Source: Macrocystis pyrifera | Lineage: Eukaryota > Sar > Phaeophyceae > Laminariales > Laminariaceae | NCBI GenBank assembly: GCA_031763025.1 | Contig: JASSKH010000021.1 | Coordinates: 3,968,001-4,032,000 of the forward strand | DNA length: 64,000 bases | Direction of reading: 5' to 3' | Part shown: piece after piece, positions 60,130-64,000 of the stretch | How positions within the stretch are numbered: the stretch's first letter is position 1 | How the letters are laid out: each line of letters opens with the position of its first letter | Notes under the pieces: generated by a model | Database searches by the model: none | Told to the model about the DNA's origin: nothing | What the model saw: only the letters and a program-made list of their open reading frames with translations | Program-made: the position numbers and the translations under genes

Positions 60130-60535
60130 GGGGGGGTGTACTCGATATCATGCATGACCGTAGCCGTATGGCGATAGACCCTCGCAAACCCTGCAATGCT
60201 GGGACGGAACACGCCGGGTCTTCGCCGACCAGGCACACACATTGCGTGCACCAAGCGCTAAGCGCCGTGAGGTGGGGGTCGCATGAAGGGTGTATCCTAC
60301 TAAGAACCGCTTATGGGGCGGACTTGCACATGGATAACAGCTTCGAAGAGTCAATTTATTTTCCGGTGTGGCCACTTCGAGAGACAGCAACGCCTCGTGG
60401 GTGCCTTACAACAAACACTGCGTGATGCGTTCATTCCCCTTGCGCGGAGTAAAGGTTCTCCACTCCGCACAAACGATCTAACTCGATCACCAGCCGTGAC
60501 CGACCGCCAAAATAAAATTAAGAAAAACGGCCGGG
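60130..60535 (-). repeat. C-tailed repeat, reversed, near full length
   Basis: GGGGTGTACTCGATATCATGC ... CACGCCGGGTCTTCGCCGACC ... GAGACAGCAACGCCTCGTGG ... CACTCCGCACAAACGATC ... GACCGACCGCCAAAATAAAATTAAG. Confidence 0.8.
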
Positions 60536-60539
60536 GGGT

Positions 60540-60935
60540 GGTACTCATGTCATGCATAGCCGTAGTCGTAGGACTAACTCTCATCCCTACATGCCGAGAC
60601 GGGGCGAGGGATGGGGGGGGGGGGGATACTCATTATCATGCACGGCCGTAGTCGTAAGACAATAGGCCCTCGCATCTCTACAATGCCGGGACGGAGCACG
60701 TCGGATTTTCACCAACCAGGCAGACATTGCTTGCACCAAGCGCGAAGCGCCGTGAGGTGTTGGACGAGTCGCATGAAGGGCGAGCTGCTTCCTACTAAAA
60801 ATCGCTTCTAGGGCGGATTTTCTCGCATATTAGTGACAGCGTCAATGAATTGATTTAATTTCTGGCGTGGCCAGTTCCAGAGACAGCAATGCGTTTACTA
60901 TATAACTGCCTCGTGGGGGGGGGGGGGGGGGGGGG
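60540..60935 (-). repeat. C-tailed repeat copies, reversed
   Basis: A 70-bp tail fragment (60535-60605), then a fuller copy from the G run at 60612-60625 through GGCAGACATTGCTTGCACC to ACTGCCTCGTGGG, which runs into another G run (60916-60939). Confidence 0.75.
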
Positions 60936-61059
60936 GGGTACGAGTACTCATATCATGCACGGCCGCAGTTGTAAGAACGTGCTGGATAGTTGGCAGACTA
61001 AAAGTCGTCGACCAGTCACTACTACCCTGGTAGTTGACTGTTGATGGGAACTAATAGGC

Positions 61060-61360
61060 AGGGGGGGGGGGGGGGGGGGGCGTACTTTTTTGTTGCTTGC
61101 CTTAGCCATTTGACTATTACCACGCATCCCTTTCGACACGGAGCACCGTTCCTACTCCTAATAGAGACACCTCCAAAAGTTGGGCGCTCAATACGTTGTT
61201 TCCATATATTACATAAAAACGTTTTGCTAGTCTCATTCCCTTCCTGTTTCGCCGCCCGTAGCCACCATCTATCTCCGAGGATCGCGATTGTTTTCTCGCT
61301 GCTATCTAGAGTAGTGCGCCAAACTCCTCCACAGGCACTGGGGGGGGGGGGGGGGGGGGG
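61060..61360 (+). repeat. Repeat family D copy (G-run flanked)
   Basis: A G run (61063-61080), CGTACTTTTTTGTTGCTTGCC ... GGAGCACCGTTCCTACTCC ... CCATCTATCTCCGAGGATCGCG, then a G run (61340-61360). Pairs with 28886-29150. Confidence 0.7.
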
Positions 61361-61364
61361 AACG

Positions 61365-61845
61365 GGCTGAGGTGAGTTGGCCGACGATAAGTAACCGACT
61401 AGTTAGTAGTTGGTGTGAGTTGGCTGACTATATGTCGCCGGCGAAGTAGTAGTTAGTGTGAGCTCGCTGCCTATAAGTCGCCGACTATTCAGTAGTTGGT
61501 GTGAGTTGGTAAACCATATATGCCGCCCACTTCTCATTAGTTGGCTAGGAAGGCGGGCAGGGTTCGATGGAAGGGTCCTTCGACGGCCACCGATGAAGCA
61601 TTTAGGGGTCGCCGGGGTGGCCGGGGCGTTTGGGCGGTCGGGACGCTGTGCGCTTGCACTCGGTAACCTGTGACACGCGCGTCGGTTGCTCGTGCCAAGG
61701 GTTGGGTTTCACTTTGTGGTTGGGCGAGAATGTGCGCGCAGTCAGTCCTAGAGGAGCGGGAGCCTTTAGGCGTTGGCAGTACAGGGACTGCAGGCGGGTG
61801 GGTGGCTCTGAACGGCGGTCGTGGCGGTCGTCCCGGCATATACGG
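61365..61845. other. No confident gene
   Basis: GAGTTGGCYGACTATAAGTCGCCG-type short repeats occur at 61370-61530. The segment 61560-61680 is similar in content to 59885-60000 (GGCGGTCGGGACGCTGTGCGC), so it is a duplicated fragment. Confidence 0.45.
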
Positions 61846-62022
61846 CGGTCTCTGAGTTTGAGAAACGCCGATTTTCGGATGGGAAACCCGACGCTGTCGC
61901 CGTGCTCGGGATTGAGAGGATCAACGAAGTTGTTGCTTGTTTACCTTTGACTGAGTTGATTGAACTGAGTGTTTTCTGTTCCGCTGCCCGCACGTTGCCT
62001 CCACGCCTTCTTTCTGCCGCAG
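61846..62022 (+). CDS. F-box-like exon candidate (plus strand)
   Basis: An open plus frame reads FEKRRFSDGKPDAVAVLGIE, then RINEVVACLPLTELIELSVF and CSAARTLPPRLLSAA, to a CAG|GTGAAT donor after 62022 (phase 1). The LPLxELxxLxxxC pattern resembles an F-box, an adaptor for SCF ubiquitin ligases. The 61846 start (after CTCTGAG) is a guess. A competing minus-strand exon (62013-61945) lies in the same DNA. Confidence 0.35.
61945..62013 (-). CDS. Competing minus-strand exon candidate
   Basis: The acceptor TTCACCTGCGGCAG precedes 62013; the donor AAAG|GTAAAC follows 61945. 69 nt, phase 1 in and 1 out, coding for RRRGGNVRAAEQKTLSSINS. The phase fits the donor of the 63614-63074 exon. It cannot be a normal partner of the overlapping plus-strand candidate. 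Confidence 0.25.
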
Positions 62023-62039
62023 GTGAATAAATATTACCG

Positions 62040-62860
62040 TGGTCTACGTTACATGGTACGGCGGTGTTGCATGTGGTTACCCGTAACAGAGTCAGCCGAA
62101 CGTAACTGAAAAAGTCCGCCGCACCTAGTTGTGTCCCTATTCCCGACGTGAAAATGCCTCCATGAAATGCATTGAAAAACCCCGGGGATGGCTTACATTC
62201 GTGCCCTACCGGGGATTTTACTGATCTATCCCCGGTTTGCCGGTATACGCGTACGTAGCACAAGTGAAACCGAGCCAAGACTGCAAGAGGAGTCAGAATT
62301 GTAGTACATACGTACAGCAGTAGTACTCGTACAGCAGTACCGGGGTGCTGGTCGAGGCTACGAGGTACCAGGGTATGATTTTTAGAGATTTCTTATCTGA
62401 GAACGGTTGTCTTCTACACTAAATTTATTATAAACGTGTAAACCGCTCCCGAATTTCTTATTTCCCCGGAAATAGCAGGCTGAGTTTTGTTAGGGCTCTT
62501 ATTAGTGCGGCGGTACTCATACTACTCTGCTGTACAAAACTGCCTGTAGTACCGGACACCTCAATAAGAAACAGGGAAACAGGTCCAGGCTGGGTTTCTT
62601 ATTTGAGAACGGGCGCATTCTCGTAACACTACGTAAATTAGTCAGTAACTCGATCTTAGTATACTTGTAGTGACTCCCGAATTTCTTTTATTCCTACAAA
62701 TCTCAGCCTGCCTCTCCCCGCTTGCTCACTCTAGACGAAAAATTAAGGAGCGTTTTTTATTCATATTATTACTTAAACGTTCCTTATATTTTCGTCCAAA
62801 GTCACACATACCAGTACCAGGTACATACTACAGACTATTATTGGTAACACTGACCGTACA
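62040..62860. other. No gene seen
   Basis: Contains a fold-back-like pair, GACGAAAAATTAAGG ... CCTTATATTTTCGTC (62735-62798), analogous to CGTAAATGTAAGG ... CCTTATATTTACG at 35174-35234, and scattered CAGTACCGG/GTACCAGG motifs. Confidence 0.4.
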
Positions 62861-62861
62861 G

Positions 62862-62970
62862 TAATACGGGGGGGCATAGTAAATAGAACTTACGGTACAC
62901 ACAGAAACCTATATATTTACAATTTTTTACGAACAATATTTGGTCCTATTAACTATGGTCCCCCGTAAAT
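62862..62970. mobile_element. MITE A copy 17
   Basis: TAATACGGGGGGGCATAGTA ... AACTATGGTCCCCCGTAA. Confidence 0.86.
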
Positions 62971-63073
62971 AGTAGTATCTGTAATACCTCTGGTATACAC
63001 CACGTACATACCAGGTGTATATTGGTACGTACGTAGGCGGCATGATCCTCCAGGTTACAGCAGTAGTTCTCAC

Positions 63074-63614
63074 CCTTTCGAGCAGCCGATGTTAGGTGGA
63101 GAAGAAGCCGACCTTCGCAACGGCTCACCGTTGCTGCCCCCCCTTGCTCTCCCTCCCCTGACTGCTCTACGATCGCGTAGCGACGTCGTCGCGCCCCCGT
63201 CGGCGACGCCGCAGCCCCCTCCGGCTGCTGTCGCCCAGCACCAATACCCCCGCCATTTCTTGCCGATTCCGCTCGATCTCCGGTCGACGCCAGAGAAGCC
63301 GAAGCCTCCGCCGAAAGTTCACCAGGGGGGTGCTTCGAGGCCGACGAAACTGACGACTGCGCCGCGCGCTTGCGCTGCTCCTTCAGCTGGCGCTGCTGCT
63401 TCTTGAGCTCCATCGGACGCAAACGCTTTCGCGTTGTCCCACCGTTGTTATTGCTACCCCAGCTTGGCCTTTGCTCAAGAGCTCCTGTTGCTGCTGATGC
63501 TCCATGGGCGGTTGACGCCGATGTTGTTGGTTGCGTGGTGGCCTTGCCCCCGGCCGTCCTGCCCAGCAGATCCAGCTTCTGCGCAGGGCGTTCCGAGTTG
63601 CCGTCGAAGCCCAT
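63074..63614 (-). CDS. First-exon candidate, basic/disordered protein (possible DONSON 5' end)
   Basis: ATG at 63614 opens 180 codons plus one base to the donor AAGG|GTGAGA after 63074 (phase 1). It begins MGFDGNSERPAQKLDLLGRT and includes a basic helix (RKRLRPMELKKQQRQLKEQR) and a Gln/Ala/Ser-rich region. Plus-strand frames here are weaker. It may be the first exon of the DONSON gene, whose N termini are basic and variable, or a separate gene. I do not recognise it. Confidence 0.42.
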
Positions 63615-63960
63615 ACTAGTTGGGTGTCGCAGTCTGATGATGACAAGCTTGAGCTTGCCCCGTAAAGAGCGGTGCTCGTAGACGTTAGGCTGCTGCTATG
63701 TGCTGCTGTAACAGAGGAGCAGCAGTATTCGCAAAATACGCGATGACTGGCGACCGAGATGGTCTGTGGTCCCAGTGCAGCAATCCTTACATCCAGTAGA
63801 CTTCCTCGGGTAACTCGACCGGTCTATACACTCTCTAGGTGCCTGGCTACACCTCGCCACCAAGCTGGTAGCTGCTCGCGTGTCCCTTCTTGTCCTGGTG
63901 CCAACTTTTACTCCCTCCTCTCTCGCCCGAAAAGGCGGCGTAAATTTTGAATTTGCGCAG

Positions 63961-64000
63961 GTCCTAAAGTGGGCTCGTCGATCAATCTCCGTAGATTTGG
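63961..64000 (+). CDS. Possible exon at window edge (plus)
   Basis: The acceptor GAATTTGCGCAG ends at 63960. In the phase left by the 62022 donor the exon reads PKVGSSINLRRFG. It may continue the F-box-like gene beyond the window. Too short to judge. Confidence 0.22.

Overview
The window is a TE-rich stretch of nuclear DNA from a eukaryote with spliceosomal introns. Coding exons are short (about 40-870 nt). They are separated by 0.3-4 kb introns packed with transposon copies, homopolymer G/C tracts and minisatellites. Splice signals are canonical (GTAAGT/GTGAGY donors; CAG or TAG acceptors). WSC domains, Gly/Ala-rich low-complexity coding DNA and a chromodomain Ty3 element would suit an alga, possibly of the brown-alga/stramenopile lineage. 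That placement is an inference with low confidence.

Layout. (1) 0.6-6.4 kb: an intact-looking Ty3/Gypsy element with a chromodomain, two identical 232-bp LTRs, a 4-bp target duplication (AGCC), and gag-protease and pol frames joined by a +1 shift. It appears to have split a minus-strand exon. (2) 8.2-19.4 kb, plus strand: a gene of at least six exons with matching intron phases, coding for a probable secreted or surface protein with a Pro/Thr linker and two WSC domains. (3) 20.8-27.5 kb, minus strand: a decayed Ty1/Copia element with divergent LTRs, an in-frame stop and frame breaks. (4) 30.1-44.8 kb, minus strand: an unrecognised gene with a probable first exon, two or three alpha-helical/coiled-coil exons, and a last exon whose acceptor lies just downstream of a 126-nt C run. 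(5) 45.3-56.4 kb, possibly to 63.6 kb, minus strand: a homologue of DONSON, a replication-fork/CMG assembly factor, recovered from at least five phase-compatible exons. One exon has a frame break at a homopolymer. (6) 61.8-64.0 kb: conflicting exon candidates on both strands, including an F-box-like plus-strand exon that may continue outside the window.

The rest is dominated by repeats: about 17 copies of a roughly 110-bp TA-flanked palindromic MITE; at least five copies of a roughly 255-bp MITE; many copies of a repeat of up to about 0.5 kb that nearly always ends in poly(C); tRNA-like SINE fragments, some with MITEs inserted; GATC-rich dispersed minisatellites; a 10-bp minisatellite array whose orientation flips; and a (GA)n tract of about 340 bp. 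No rRNA gene, CRISPR array or intact tRNA gene was seen.

All gene models were built by hand from splice signals, phase agreement and family motifs. Outer exons are the least certain.
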